Numbered from the stretch's first letter, positions 34,396-42,933 are shown. The stretch is 64,000 nt of DNA from Faecalicatena fissicatena (GCA_001028025.1 LDAQ01000015.1:1-64000); one strand, 5' to 3'. Notes: a model not told the origin generated them from the sequence alone. Translations and numbers: made by a program.

Positions 34396-34424
34396 AACAT
34401 TGTTTGGAAAGAACACCTGTTATC

Positions 34425-34479
34425 AAAGGGGATAGCTGTAAGAAACATAAAACATGTTTCGTACAGGTATCTCCTTTTT
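34425..34479 (+). terminator. long hairpin with T-run between glnK and amtB
   Basis: AAAGGGGATAGCTGTA pairs with TACAGGTATCTCCTTT (one mismatch, one G-T), the stem is continued inward by GAAACAT/ATGTTTC, and a T-run follows. It should partly terminate transcripts after glnK. A second small hairpin (GCCCGG...CCGGGC, 34484-34509) follows just before the amtB ribosome site. Confidence 0.7.
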
Positions 34480-34532
34480 ATTTGCCCGGTTAGATTAAAA
34501 AGCCGGGCGCAAAGTTTAAAGGAGGAGTTGTA

Positions 34533-35783
34533 ATGGGATTAGCAGATTTGATTGCGGGCGGTATGGAAACGAGCGAGGCGGTATCCCTGCTGATAAATGT
34601 CATGTGGACAATGCTGGGGGCAATCCTGGTATACTTTATGCAGGCGGGATTTGCAATGTGTGAGGCTGGATTTACACGGGCAAAGAATACGGGAAATATT
34701 CTGATGAAGAATATGATGGATTTTGTTCTGGGAAGTTTATTTTTCTTTATTTTTGGATTTGCATTTATGCACGGTACAGACTGGAATGGAATCATAGGGG
34801 TCAAAGGCTTTTTTAATCCAACATCCCTGGCGGATGCGGATGGTCTGATCAATGGACTTCCGGCAGGTGTCTTCATTATCTTTCATACGGTATTCTGTGC
34901 AACAGCAGCAACGATTGTGTCAGGATCGATGGCAGAGAGGACGAAATTTGCTGCATATCTGGCATACAGTGCAGCAATCAGTATTTTCATCTATCCGGTA
35001 TCCGGTCACTGGATCTGGGGAGGCGGCTGGCTCTCAGGGATGGGATTCCATGATTTTGCCGGTTCCACGGCGGTGCATATGGTCGGCGGTATCTGCGCAC
35101 TGGTTGGGGCAAAGATACTTGGACCCCGTATCGGAAAATATGACAAAGAAGGTAAGGTCAGAGCCATTCCGGGACATAACCTCCCAATTGCAGCTCTGGG
35201 AGTTTTTATCCTGTGGTTCTGCTGGTTTGGTTTCAACTGCGGCTCCACCACGGCTGCTACTACGGGCCTGGGAGATATCGCTATGACGACAAACCTCGCG
35301 GCTGCAGCGGCGACATTTCTTGCAATGACAGTAACCTGGCTCAGATATGGCAAGCCCGATGTATCTATGACATTCAACGGATCACTGGCAGGCCTTGTGG
35401 CAATTACCGCAGGCTGTGATACTGTCAGTAACTGGTCAGCGATCATTATCGGTGCAATTGCCGGTGTTGTGGTAGTATTCGCTGTGGAATTTTTCGATAA
35501 AGTGGCGAAGATCGATGATCCGGTTGGTGCGATCAGTGTACATGGTGTATGCGGTGCGCTTGGAACCATTCTTACAGGTGTGTTTTCTCCGGACTATTCG
35601 GTTGTAACACAGCTGATCGGTGTTGCCTCTGTGGCTGCATTTGTAGGGGTGATGGCATTGATCATTTTCACAATTATTGACAAGACAATCGGGCTGAGGG
35701 TTGGCAAGCTGGAAGAGAATGAGGGACTGGATGTGCATGAACACGGCTCAACAGCTTATGCAGACTTCAACTTCAGACTGTAA
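34533..35783 (+). CDS. amtB: ammonium channel/transporter Amt
   Basis: 416 aa, eleven predicted membrane segments. Typical motifs are FALMQAGFAMCEAGFTRAKN-like (YFMQAGFAMCEAGFTRAKN), the first pore His in STAVHMVGGICALVGA, NCGSTTAAT, and the second pore His in ISVHGVCGALGTI. Gas-channel-like uptake of ammonium, regulated by GlnK. Start at 34533 with AAAGGAGGAG upstream. Confidence 0.97.
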   Translation: MGLADLIAGGMETSEAVSLLINVMWTMLGAILVYFMQAGFAMCEAGFTRAKNTGNILMKNMMDFVLGSLFFFIFGFAFMHGTDWNGIIGVKGFFNPTSLADADGLINGLPAGVFIIFHTVFCATAATIVSGSMAERTKFAAYLAYSAAISIFIYPVSGHWIWGGGWLSGMGFHDFAGSTAVHMVGGICALVGAKILGPRIGKYDKEGKVRAIPGHNLPIAALGVFILWFCWFGFNCGSTTAATTGLGDIAMTTNLAAAAATFLAMTVTWLRYGKPDVSMTFNGSLAGLVAITAGCDTVSNWSAIIIGAIAGVVVVFAVEFFDKVAKIDDPVGAISVHGVCGALGTILTGVFSPDYSVVTQLIGVASVAAFVGVMALIIFTIIDKTIGLRVGKLEENEGLDVHEHGSTAYADFNFRL

Positions 35784-35807
35784 TATAGAACATAATATGA
35801 AATAGCG

Positions 35808-35849
35808 AACACTGTGCATCTTTAAATGGAAGGGGGCACAGTGTTTTTA
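35808..35849 (+). terminator. amtB intrinsic terminator
   Basis: AACACTGTGC pairs with GCACAGTGTT across a 19-nt loop and is followed by TTTTTAT. Confidence 0.8.
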
Positions 35850-35862
35850 TATAAACTTTCAT

Positions 35863-35880
35863 AGGGGTCTGACCCCTTTG
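35863..35880. repeat. single copy of the AGGGGTCTGACCCCTTTG palindrome
   Basis: AGGGGTCTGACCCCT matches the palindromes at 28543-28585 and 30493-30536; it lies between the amtB terminator and the next promoter. Confidence 0.75.
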
Positions 35881-35894
35881 GGCGAAATTCAACG

Positions 35895-35923
35895 TTGACG
35901 TGTTCCTGTGTATTTGCTAAAAT
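35895..35923 (+). promoter_or_regulatory. promoter of the HTH-dgt unit
   Basis: TTGACG (35895-35900), 17-bp spacer, TAAAAT (35918-35923). A second TATAAT at 35981-35986 has only a weak -35. Confidence 0.7.
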
Positions 35924-36021
35924 GAAAAAAGGGAAAAAGATAGGTTTATGAAGCAATTAATTTGTTTCTAACTATCTGGGTATAATACTAATTGGCATTA
36001 CAATTAATAAGGAGGAAGATC

Positions 36022-37083
36022 ATGGAAGACCTTACATTTGGAGAACAAGTCAAAATCATTCTTGGCCGTAAAGGCATGACTATTAAAGAACTGGCAGAGA
36101 TAATCGAGGAACGTACCGGCAAGAAGATGTCCAGACAGAATCTGACCCAGCGTCTGGGAAGAGATAATTTTCAGGAACAGGACATGCGTACCATCGCAAA
36201 TATTCTGGGCTGCCCTTTTCATTTAAGTATACTTTCAAGAGAATCTTCCGCGTTGGCTATTACTGTAACTGCGTCAGGAGAATCCGTTCCTACAGAGAAG
36301 GAATTGCAGAAGGTGGAACAGAAACGCCAGCAGAAGAATGCAGAGAGAGAACTTACATCTGCTGCTGTGCAGAACCAGCAGGAGACAGAAGATATGCTGG
36401 ATGAAGACGATGCAGAAGATATTGAGGATATCATACCGGATTCCGCTATGACAGGTGAAGCAGAGACGGGAACAGATACAGCAGAGGAGATATCTGCTGT
36501 GCGGAAACAGGACGGAAATCCTGAAAATGTGGCTGTGGTTCCGGCCGGGGACGGTAATGAGACAGAAGAAGTAGATATGACAATCGGTGAGCTTTATGAG
36601 ATTCATGAAGAGCTCTCTGAATTAGAGGAGAACGTTCAGGCGGGTGAACCGATTGAGACGATAAAAGAGGAATTGGATCAGAAGGCTGAAGTTAAGAAGG
36701 AGAAAAAGGACAAGTTCCGTACCGGCGCTATCTTTCTCAGGAAGAAAGGCACGCCGCCCCCTGTGGAAGAAATCAAACCGCAGAGAGATGAAAAGCGTGC
36801 TGTCCCGGATGTTTCCGAGGAGGAGCCGGATGATTTTGAGCCGGTCATAAAGCATGATGATGTGGAAGAGGACCGGGTACTGGGTGAGGTGAATCCTTAT
36901 ACGGGACGTGAATTTCAGTCCAACAGTGTGCGCATGCATCCGAACAGAATCGGATATGTGCAGGTTTACGACCGTTCCACACATAAATGGACAGATATGA
37001 CGGAGTGGGCTTTCCTTGGTTATCAGGAGCGCAAGAAGGCACTGCTCGGCAAGGAGTATGAGCCTCCGATTTATCTTGACTAG
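36022..37083 (+). CDS. HTH protein with long acidic linker and conserved C-terminal region
   Basis: 353 aa from the ATG at 36022 (AAGGAGG upstream; the longer frame from 35992 has no site). Residues 1-75 form an XRE-type helix-turn-helix (LTFGEQVKIILGRKGMTIKELAEII...SRQNLTQRLG). Residues 85-225 are low-complexity, very rich in Glu/Asp/Gln. The C-terminal 70 residues (EVNPYTGREFQSNSVRMHPNRIGYVQVYDRSTHKW...) look like a separate conserved domain I cannot name. It shares an mRNA with dgt, 22 nt downstream. The function is unknown; a DNA-binding or architectural role is likely. Confidence 0.75.
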   Translation: MEDLTFGEQVKIILGRKGMTIKELAEIIEERTGKKMSRQNLTQRLGRDNFQEQDMRTIANILGCPFHLSILSRESSALAITVTASGESVPTEKELQKVEQKRQQKNAERELTSAAVQNQQETEDMLDEDDAEDIEDIIPDSAMTGEAETGTDTAEEISAVRKQDGNPENVAVVPAGDGNETEEVDMTIGELYEIHEELSELEENVQAGEPIETIKEELDQKAEVKKEKKDKFRTGAIFLRKKGTPPPVEEIKPQRDEKRAVPDVSEEEPDDFEPVIKHDDVEEDRVLGEVNPYTGREFQSNSVRMHPNRIGYVQVYDRSTHKWTDMTEWAFLGYQERKKALLGKEYEPPIYLD

Positions 37084-37105
37084 AACGAAAAGAGGAGGGG
37101 GCGCT

Positions 37106-38518
37106 ATGGAGTGGGATACGTTATTATCTGCAAAGCGGATGCGGGGCGGCACAGGAAAACGGCGGACTGGCCCTGCGGATCTGAGGAGCGAGTTTGAAAA
37201 GGACTACCACCGGATTATCGGGAGTGCTTCATTTCGGCGCCTGCAGGACAAGACTCAGGTATTTCCGCTGGACAAAAGCGACTTTATCCGGACCAGGCTG
37301 ACCCATTCCCTGGAGGTATCCTCATTGGGGAAGTCTCTGGGGCAGAATATCGGAGAAAATATATTAACAACTAAAAAAGATACTGGATTTACAGCTCCCA
37401 TGAAGGAGGATATCTGCCATATCCTCCAGTGTGCGGGGCTTATTCACGATATAGGGAATCCACCTTTTGGGCATTTCGGGGAGAGCGCGATCCGGGAGTG
37501 GTTTATCCGTAATCTTCCAGACCTTATCTTTTTTGGTAGATCAGCCCAGGAGATGCTGACCCCGCAGATGAGGGAAGATTTTTATCATTTCGAGGGTAAC
37601 GCACAGGCTTTGCGCCTTGTGACAAGGCTGCATTATCTGGTGGATGAGCACGGGATGAACCTGACATATGCGCTTCTGAATACCATTGTCAAATATCCGG
37701 TTCCATCCACTGGTATTGATCCCTCGACTGGCAATATCAAGGATAAGAAGATGGGATATTATTATGCGGATCAGGCTGTTTTTGAGGCGATATCCACAGA
37801 GACAGGGGCCGGGAATCTTAGACACCCTCTGACCTATATCCTGGAGGCGGCAGACGATCTGGCCTATAAGACTGCTGATATCGAAGATGCCTTTGTGAAG
37901 GGATTTATAACATTCTACGACCTGGGAAAAGAATTGGAAACATTGCAAAAGAAACAAAATAATGCAGATTTCCGACCGTTTGATAAACTTATCAGCCTCT
38001 ATGAACGGGGAAAAGAAAAAGGTGTGAGCCATCCGGATTCCTATGCTGTAAAGAACTGGATTGTGCGTGTGCAGGGATATCTGATCAGCTGCGCAACACT
38101 CGGGTTTACCTCCCATTATGAAGAGATTATGGAGGGGACTTTTAAAGAGGATCTGTTTTTTGGAACCTTTGGCGAGGAGCTGATGGATCTGCTCGGAGAT
38201 ATGGCATACCGCTATGTATTTGCATCCAGGGCGATTTATAAGATGGAAGTTACAGAGGGGGTAATATTGGACTTTCTGATGGATAAGCTGGTTCATGCTG
38301 TGTTGTATTACGATACGGAACAGCCGCTTGGATCGATCGACAGCCGGGTGGTGTCTTTTATCTCGGATAATTATAAGAACGCATACAGACTGCAGGCGGA
38401 AGGGAAAAATGAGGCGGAGAAGCTTTATCTGAGGCTTCTGCTGGTGACGGATTATGTATGCGGGATGACAGATAGTTATGCAAAACGACTTTATCAGGAA
38501 CTTAATGGGCTTGTTTGA
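37106..38518 (+). CDS. dgt: dGTP triphosphohydrolase (dGTPase), HD superfamily
   Basis: 470 aa from the ATG at 37106 (AGAGGAGGGGG upstream). Hydrolyses dGTP to deoxyguanosine and triphosphate. Visible motifs are RTRLTHSLEVSSLGKSLG (first His), the HD pair in CAGLIHDIGNPPFGHFGE, FEGNAQALRLVTRL, and the late ILEAADDLAYKTADIEDA. The length fits the larger Dgt class. The long inverted-repeat element at 38555-38846 follows its stop. Confidence 0.95.
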   Translation: MEWDTLLSAKRMRGGTGKRRTGPADLRSEFEKDYHRIIGSASFRRLQDKTQVFPLDKSDFIRTRLTHSLEVSSLGKSLGQNIGENILTTKKDTGFTAPMKEDICHILQCAGLIHDIGNPPFGHFGESAIREWFIRNLPDLIFFGRSAQEMLTPQMREDFYHFEGNAQALRLVTRLHYLVDEHGMNLTYALLNTIVKYPVPSTGIDPSTGNIKDKKMGYYYADQAVFEAISTETGAGNLRHPLTYILEAADDLAYKTADIEDAFVKGFITFYDLGKELETLQKKQNNADFRPFDKLISLYERGKEKGVSHPDSYAVKNWIVRVQGYLISCATLGFTSHYEEIMEGTFKEDLFFGTFGEELMDLLGDMAYRYVFASRAIYKMEVTEGVILDFLMDKLVHAVLYYDTEQPLGSIDSRVVSFISDNYKNAYRLQAEGKNEAEKLYLRLLLVTDYVCGMTDSYAKRLYQELNGLV

Positions 38519-38976
38519 GGGAAGGGGCTTTAAGATCGTTGGGGATGGGGGGGCGCGAATGACAAGACGAGTCCGGCACCCGGTGGGACAATGTCTGCTG
38601 GTGAAATGTCCTGACACTTCGCGAAGAAGCTGTAGAAGAAAACGGAAGTAAAATGGAGGTACATGCCGCATTTGGTCCAAAATCTTGATGATTTTGAACC
38701 GCAGGCGGCACCAAAATTTGCCTGGTAAGGCAAATTTTGCCCTCCATTTTACTTCCGTTTTCTTCAACAGCTTCTAACGCTGGCTTTATGGACTTTTCAC
38801 CAGCAGACATTGTCCCGCCGGGTGCCGGACTCGTCTTGTCATTCGCTATGTGCATCCAGGCGGTAGATAAGAGCACATTCCTGGAGGGAACATGGATGGT
38901 GCATCGGATGTGGGGTGGCTAAGGGCAATCATTCATTTGCAAGATAAGTATATCCAATCCCCATACGCTCACGAGG
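38519..38976. other. intergenic region between convergent dgt and the Uma2 gene
   Basis: Dominated by the structured inverted-repeat element at 38555-38846. The remaining 130 bp (38847-38976) contain a small AGCCTCGTGAGC-like palindrome near 38968-38986 and no gene. Open frames across the element on both strands are by-products of the palindrome. Confidence 0.55.
38555..38846. repeat. structured long inverted-repeat element, copy A
   Basis: Outer arms of about 105 bp (38555-38659 and 38741-38846) are complementary except for a short mid-arm region (about 38610-38628). The inside holds two hairpins: A at 38665-38709 (GCCGC...GCGGC with an AATCTTGATGATT tip) and B at 38713-38738 (AAAATTTGCC-TGGTAA-GGCAAATTTT). 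The layout arm-TACA-hairpin A-hairpin B-arm is repeated by the element at 57105-57394 with different arm sequence. No coding capacity is seen. Confidence 0.85.
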
Positions 38977-39777
38977 CTAAAGCTCGTGGGCTGGATTTTG
39001 GTTTCTTTCGTAGAGGAAGCGGATGTGTTCGTATACTTCCTGAAAATCGATTATACATTCACCGGCCCATATCTGTACAGGGACTTTGGCATCAAAGCCA
39101 TAGATTATGGGGTATTCATCATGATCGAAATCATAGACGATTACTTTCAGCTTAAACGGGTCAATCATCCAGTATTCGCGGACTCCGGCTTTCATGTATT
39201 TATTCAGCTTGATTACCATATCTTTTTTCTTTGTGGACTTGGAGAGTACTTCGATTACAAAATCGGGAGCTCCGTAGACACATCTGTTGATGATCTTGTC
39301 CCGGTCGCATACTATGATCACATCAGGCTGTACCATTGTCTTTTCATCGCAGTCCAGCTGGACATCGAGGGGCGATATCATAGGAAGACAAGATCCTGTT
39401 CCGGATGCTGTGTGCCCTAATAATTTGGCGTAAATAAATCCGGCGATGAGCTGGTGGGGGGAGGTTGGGGCGGTCATGTTATAGAATACGCCGTCGATCA
39501 GTTCCACCCGTATATCATCCGGAATTTGATAGTAATCTTCCAGGGTATATTCTCCCTGCTGTTTGGCGCCATATGCGCTTTGGGCTTCTCTTATATACAG
39601 GTTCTGGGAATCACCAAGTACCTGCTCTAATGCGCGCAGTGTTTCATAACGCGGGGAAGAGCTGGTTCCGTTGAAGACTTTTTGTACGGTTCCGAGAGGT
39701 ACACCGGATAATTCTGCGATCTGGGCATAAGTATAGCCGAGTTCTTTTTTTCGTTCTTTCATTTCCTGTACTGTCAT
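38977..39777 (-). CDS. HTH-Uma2 fusion (putative DUF820-type nuclease)
   Basis: 266 aa from the ATG at 39777 (AAAGGAAG 7 nt upstream). Residues 1-55 are an XRE-type HTH (ELGYTYAQIAELSGVPLGTVQKVFNGTSSSPRYETLRALEQVL). The rest is a Uma2/DUF820 domain of the PD-(D/E)XK nuclease fold: RVELIDGVFYNMTAPTSPHQLI, VQPDVIIVCD, GAPDFVIEVLSKST and REYWMIDP carry the expected Asp, Glu and Lys/Ser. Cyanobacteria and Clostridia have many such genes with no known target. The HTH probably gives DNA-binding or self-regulation. Confidence 0.85.
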   Translation of the reverse strand: MTVQEMKERKKELGYTYAQIAELSGVPLGTVQKVFNGTSSSPRYETLRALEQVLGDSQNLYIREAQSAYGAKQQGEYTLEDYYQIPDDIRVELIDGVFYNMTAPTSPHQLIAGFIYAKLLGHTASGTGSCLPMISPLDVQLDCDEKTMVQPDVIIVCDRDKIINRCVYGAPDFVIEVLSKSTKKKDMVIKLNKYMKAGVREYWMIDPFKLKVIVYDFDHDEYPIIYGFDAKVPVQIWAGECIIDFQEVYEHIRFLYERNQNPAHEL

Positions 39778-40071
39778 GCTCAATCTTCCTTTCTCCTTAA
39801 ACAATAGCGTGTAAGATTTGCTGGTATATGTAAAAGACGGCATCTATAAGTTGAATATAATTGTAATACAAAAACAACCGCTAATCAACCGTATTGTGAA
39901 AAATACATCCTTAAAATAACCATATAAAGATAAACGGATATAAAAAGATGGGAGTTTTGTAGTACACTACATGGTGCTAATCTATTGCTTATACGAGGTG
40001 TTGGATTATTGTTAATATTGCCATGGAAAAATATCAAAAGCAGAGATATGTTGTTAAATGTCACAATATAG

Positions 40072-40092
40072 TTTGTTAACTCGATTGACAAA
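40072..40092. promoter_or_regulatory. candidate operator over the sugar-cluster -35 box
   Basis: TTTGTTAA-CTCGA-TTGACAAA is an imperfect palindrome (one mismatch) overlapping the -35 hexamer of the manA promoter. A ROK repressor gene lies in the same cluster, so it is a candidate ROK-type operator. Confidence 0.45.
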
Positions 40093-40113
40093 TTATATAT
40101 GGGATGTTATGAT
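40085..40113 (+). promoter_or_regulatory. promoter of the sugar cluster
   Basis: TTGACA (40085-40090), 17-bp spacer, TATGAT (40108-40113), about 110 bp upstream of the first gene. Confidence 0.75.
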
Positions 40114-40222
40114 CGAAATATGAAAAGACATTTTTTTACAGCAGTGTCGTGAGGATGGCAGATGCAGTTTATAAACCGCATCCGCAGTAAAAATTTAATA
40201 AAATGGAGGCAGAGACAGGATT

Positions 40223-41284
40223 ATGGACGTATTTGAAAGAATGAAGCAGCCGATTTTTTTTGAGGGGAACCGGGTATGGAGGGTTTACCTGGGAGGAAAG
40301 CTTTTAGGAGATTTTGTCGGGGATCCGGTGGAGGACAGTTTTTATCCGGAGGAGTGGATCGCTTCTGCGGTGTCGGCTATGAATAAAGACAGCGAGGATC
40401 CCAGGGAAGGGCTGAGTGTGATTGAGGGGACGGATATAACACTCCGGGAGTTGATTGATGAGCATCCATCCAAGATGCTGGGAAAGGCGCAGGATCTGGG
40501 AGTGCTGGTGAAGTTCCTGGACAGTGCTATCCGGCTGCCGGTGCAGGTGCACCCGGATCATGCGTTTTCCCGTAAATATCTGAACAGTGAATTTGGGAAG
40601 GCTGAGATGTGGATTGTCCTGGCAACCCGGGAAGACGCCTGTATTCATTTTGGTTTCCGTGAACAGATGGATGAGAAGCGTCTGATGCAGTCTGTTGAGC
40701 AGTCCCATGAGAATAAGGAGGAGATGAGTTCTCTTCTGAACCGGTATCCGGTGAAGCCGGGCGATGTCTTTTTTATTCCAGGGAAAATGGTGCACGCAAT
40801 CGGACAGGGCTGCCTGATTCTGGAGATACAGGAGCCTACGGATTTTACAATACAGCCGGAGTACTGGTGCGGGGAGTATCTTCTGAATGAAAGTGAGATG
40901 TACCTGGATCTGGGAAAAGAGACTGCGCTTAAGTGTTTTAATTATGATATATACGGAGATGCCTGCGAGGAGATGGCACGGAAGACCCCCGTGGTTTTAT
41001 GGGAGCGGGACGGAGTTCAAAAGGAGAGCGTGATCACGGAGGCGGATACCGGGTGTTTCAGCGTGGGACGCTATACGATTAAAAACGGAAAAACAACGCT
41101 TGAGGCCGCGCCGGCCATTTATGTTGTTACAAAAGGCGAAGGAAAAGTAGAAGGGCAAGGCTATTCCAGAACGGTCAGACAGGGGGAATATTTCTTCCTT
41201 CCGTACCAGGCAAAAGGAACATTCCGGGCAGAGACAACCGGGGAACTCGAGATTGTAGAATGTGTGCCGCCGGCAGCAGATTGA
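40223..41284 (+). CDS. class I mannose-6-phosphate isomerase-like protein
   Basis: 353-aa cupin-type isomerase. The zinc ligands are in PVQVHPDHAFSRKYLNSEFGKAEMW (His and Glu) and IPGKMVHAIGQG (His), as in ManA. GKAEMWIVL and the C-terminal YSRTVRQGEYFFLPYQAKGTF (second cupin half) fit. It interconverts aldose- and ketose-6-phosphates, most often mannose-6-P and fructose-6-P. It heads the sugar cluster, with AAATGGAGG upstream. The exact sugar is not certain because the cluster also holds a lyxose/mannose isomerase-like gene. Confidence 0.88.
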   Translation: MDVFERMKQPIFFEGNRVWRVYLGGKLLGDFVGDPVEDSFYPEEWIASAVSAMNKDSEDPREGLSVIEGTDITLRELIDEHPSKMLGKAQDLGVLVKFLDSAIRLPVQVHPDHAFSRKYLNSEFGKAEMWIVLATREDACIHFGFREQMDEKRLMQSVEQSHENKEEMSSLLNRYPVKPGDVFFIPGKMVHAIGQGCLILEIQEPTDFTIQPEYWCGEYLLNESEMYLDLGKETALKCFNYDIYGDACEEMARKTPVVLWERDGVQKESVITEADTGCFSVGRYTIKNGKTTLEAAPAIYVVTKGEGKVEGQGYSRTVRQGEYFFLPYQAKGTFRAETTGELEIVECVPPAAD

Positions 41285-41304
41285 TGAAGGAGATTGTGGT
41301 CTGA

Positions 41305-42276
41305 ATGAAGGGAAAAGAATTAGTACGAAGAGCAGTCGATCTGGAGTATCCGTCTCGGATCCCGATCCTGTTCTTCAACAGGGATAAGGAAAAGTCTGAT
41401 ATAGTTATGATTGATGTATGCCATCAGTATCAGGGAGAGAATCAGGACATGTCTGAATGGGGATTTCAGTGGGAAAAATGCGATGACAGCATGGGACAGC
41501 CGTTGAGGCCCATTATTGAGACGATGGAGGACCTTGAGAATTACAGGGGACCGGACCCTTACGACCCGGAGCGTTTCCGGCATACGGCAGAAGAGATGGA
41601 AAAGTATCCGGGACAGTATTACCTTGCGAGTACAGGACTTTCCGGTTTTACAATCATGACATGCCTGCATGGATTTGCACAGGTGCTGGAGGATATGTAC
41701 ATAGAGGAAGAATTCTTTCATGCGTTGGCGGATCTGGTATTCGGTTTTGAGGAGCAGGTGATCCTTCAGCTGAAAGAACAGGGATTTCACGGCGTTGCCT
41801 TTTTTGATGACTGGGGAACGCAGAATAACCTGATTATCTCCCCGGACAAATGGCGGGAGGTCTTCAAACCGCGCTATGCCCGGCAGTTTCAGATGATACA
41901 CGAGCAGGGGATGGATGTGTACTTCCACTGCTGCGGTGCGATTGAAGCTATTATACCGGATCTGATTGAGATCGGGGTGGATATGCTGAATATCAGCCAG
42001 CCGAATCTGTTTGATATTGAGGAACTGGGGGAAAAGTACAGCGGAAAGATTTGCTTTGTATGTCCAGTAAGTTACCAGACAACCTCCATCAACGGTACAA
42101 AAGAGATGATCAGGTCCGATGTCAGGGCGCTGGTGGAAAACCTGGGCAATCATGGAGGCGGCCTGATCGGATACATCGAAGACTACCGGATTATGGGGAT
42201 GAGCGAAGAAAATTACCAGGCCTGTGTGGAAGCATTTCAGACGATCGGTACCTATGGAAGAGAGGAGGAAGTATGA
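41305..42276 (+). CDS. URO-D/MtaA-family protein 1
   Basis: 323 aa with the TIM-barrel fold of uroporphyrinogen decarboxylases and corrinoid methyltransferases. It shows FFDDWGTQNNLIISPDKWREVFKPRY and the metal motif FHCCGAIEAIIPDLIEIGVDMLNISQP, with the H-x-C pair at His208/Cys210. HemE's N-terminal substrate motif (PVWxMRQAGR) is absent, so it is not a heme enzyme. In place of the C-terminal Cys ligand seen in MtaA-type enzymes I read GYIEDYRI. First of four such genes in this cluster. Reaction unknown. The next gene overlaps by ATGA. Confidence 0.78.
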   Translation: MKGKELVRRAVDLEYPSRIPILFFNRDKEKSDIVMIDVCHQYQGENQDMSEWGFQWEKCDDSMGQPLRPIIETMEDLENYRGPDPYDPERFRHTAEEMEKYPGQYYLASTGLSGFTIMTCLHGFAQVLEDMYIEEEFFHALADLVFGFEEQVILQLKEQGFHGVAFFDDWGTQNNLIISPDKWREVFKPRYARQFQMIHEQGMDVYFHCCGAIEAIIPDLIEIGVDMLNISQPNLFDIEELGEKYSGKICFVCPVSYQTTSINGTKEMIRSDVRALVENLGNHGGGLIGYIEDYRIMGMSEENYQACVEAFQTIGTYGREEEV

Positions 42277-42926
42277 AGCAGTCGTCGGTTGAATTTATAG
42301 AGCAGTTTAAAAAGGAAAATCCTGCGCTGCTGGAGCAGGCCGGGTGTGCCAGAGAGGCCGTGGAATTGCTGGCACAGTGCTACCATAGCGGCGGCAAAGT
42401 GCTGGTATGCGGGAATGGAGGGAGCGCTTCGGACAGTGAACATATTGTAGGGGAACTGATGAAGGGCTTTATTAAGAAACGGCCGCTGGACCACTGCGAA
42501 CTGGAACGTCTGGAGCAGAATACGAAGGATGAGGCTGAGCTGAAATGGATGGGAGAGAATCTGCAGAGAGGCCTGCCCGCGATTTCGCTTGTCAGCCAGA
42601 GTGCCCTGCTGACCGCCTTTGCAAATGATGCGGAGCCAAAGCTGGTGTTCGCACAGCAGGTAATGGGATACGGGCAGGAACGGGATATCTTTATCGGATT
42701 GAGTACTTCCGGCAATTCGGAGAATGTGGTCTATGGGGCCAAAGCTGCGAAAAGTCAGGGGATGGATGTAATCAGTTTTACGGGGGCCAGGGATTCCAGG
42801 CTTTCCGAGATCAGCAGTGTTGTTCTGCGTTCCAATGAAACGGAGACATATAAGGTACAGGAAGAGCACATTAAGCTATATCATCTGATCTGTGCAGTGC
42901 TGGAAAACGAGATGTTTGAGAGGTAA
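42273..42926 (+). CDS. SIS-domain sugar-phosphate isomerase (GmhA/sedoheptulose-7-P isomerase-like)
   Basis: 217 aa from the ATG overlapping the URO-D stop (AGAGGAGGAAG upstream). The SIS core is VLVCGNGGSASDSEHIVGELMKGF, typical of GmhA/DiaA, with FIGLSTSGNSENVVYGAKAAKSQGM as the phosphosugar loop. An extra segment near 65-95 (KKRPLDHCELERL...) extends the usual loop. It likely isomerises a phosphosugar or acts as a sugar-phosphate sensor within the cluster. No heptose biosynthesis genes are nearby. Confidence 0.85.
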   Translation: MKQSSVEFIEQFKKENPALLEQAGCAREAVELLAQCYHSGGKVLVCGNGGSASDSEHIVGELMKGFIKKRPLDHCELERLEQNTKDEAELKWMGENLQRGLPAISLVSQSALLTAFANDAEPKLVFAQQVMGYGQERDIFIGLSTSGNSENVVYGAKAAKSQGMDVISFTGARDSRLSEISSVVLRSNETETYKVQEEHIKLYHLICAVLENEMFER

Positions 42927-42933
42927 GGCTTCT

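Larger units (their letters stand above)
39778..40222. other. divergent intergenic region before the sugar cluster
   Basis: About 445 bp, AT-rich. It contains the promoter at 40085-40113 with an overlapping imperfect palindrome. No gene was found, and no clear minus-strand promoter for the Uma2 gene could be fixed. Confidence 0.5.

Noticed and set aside
38555..38846. Long inverted repeat as an insertion sequence
   Set aside because: No transposase frame, and internal hairpins fill the centre; at most a non-autonomous element.
38737..39155. Open frames across the long inverted repeat
   Set aside because: Products of the palindrome on both strands; no conserved protein sequence or initiation signal.
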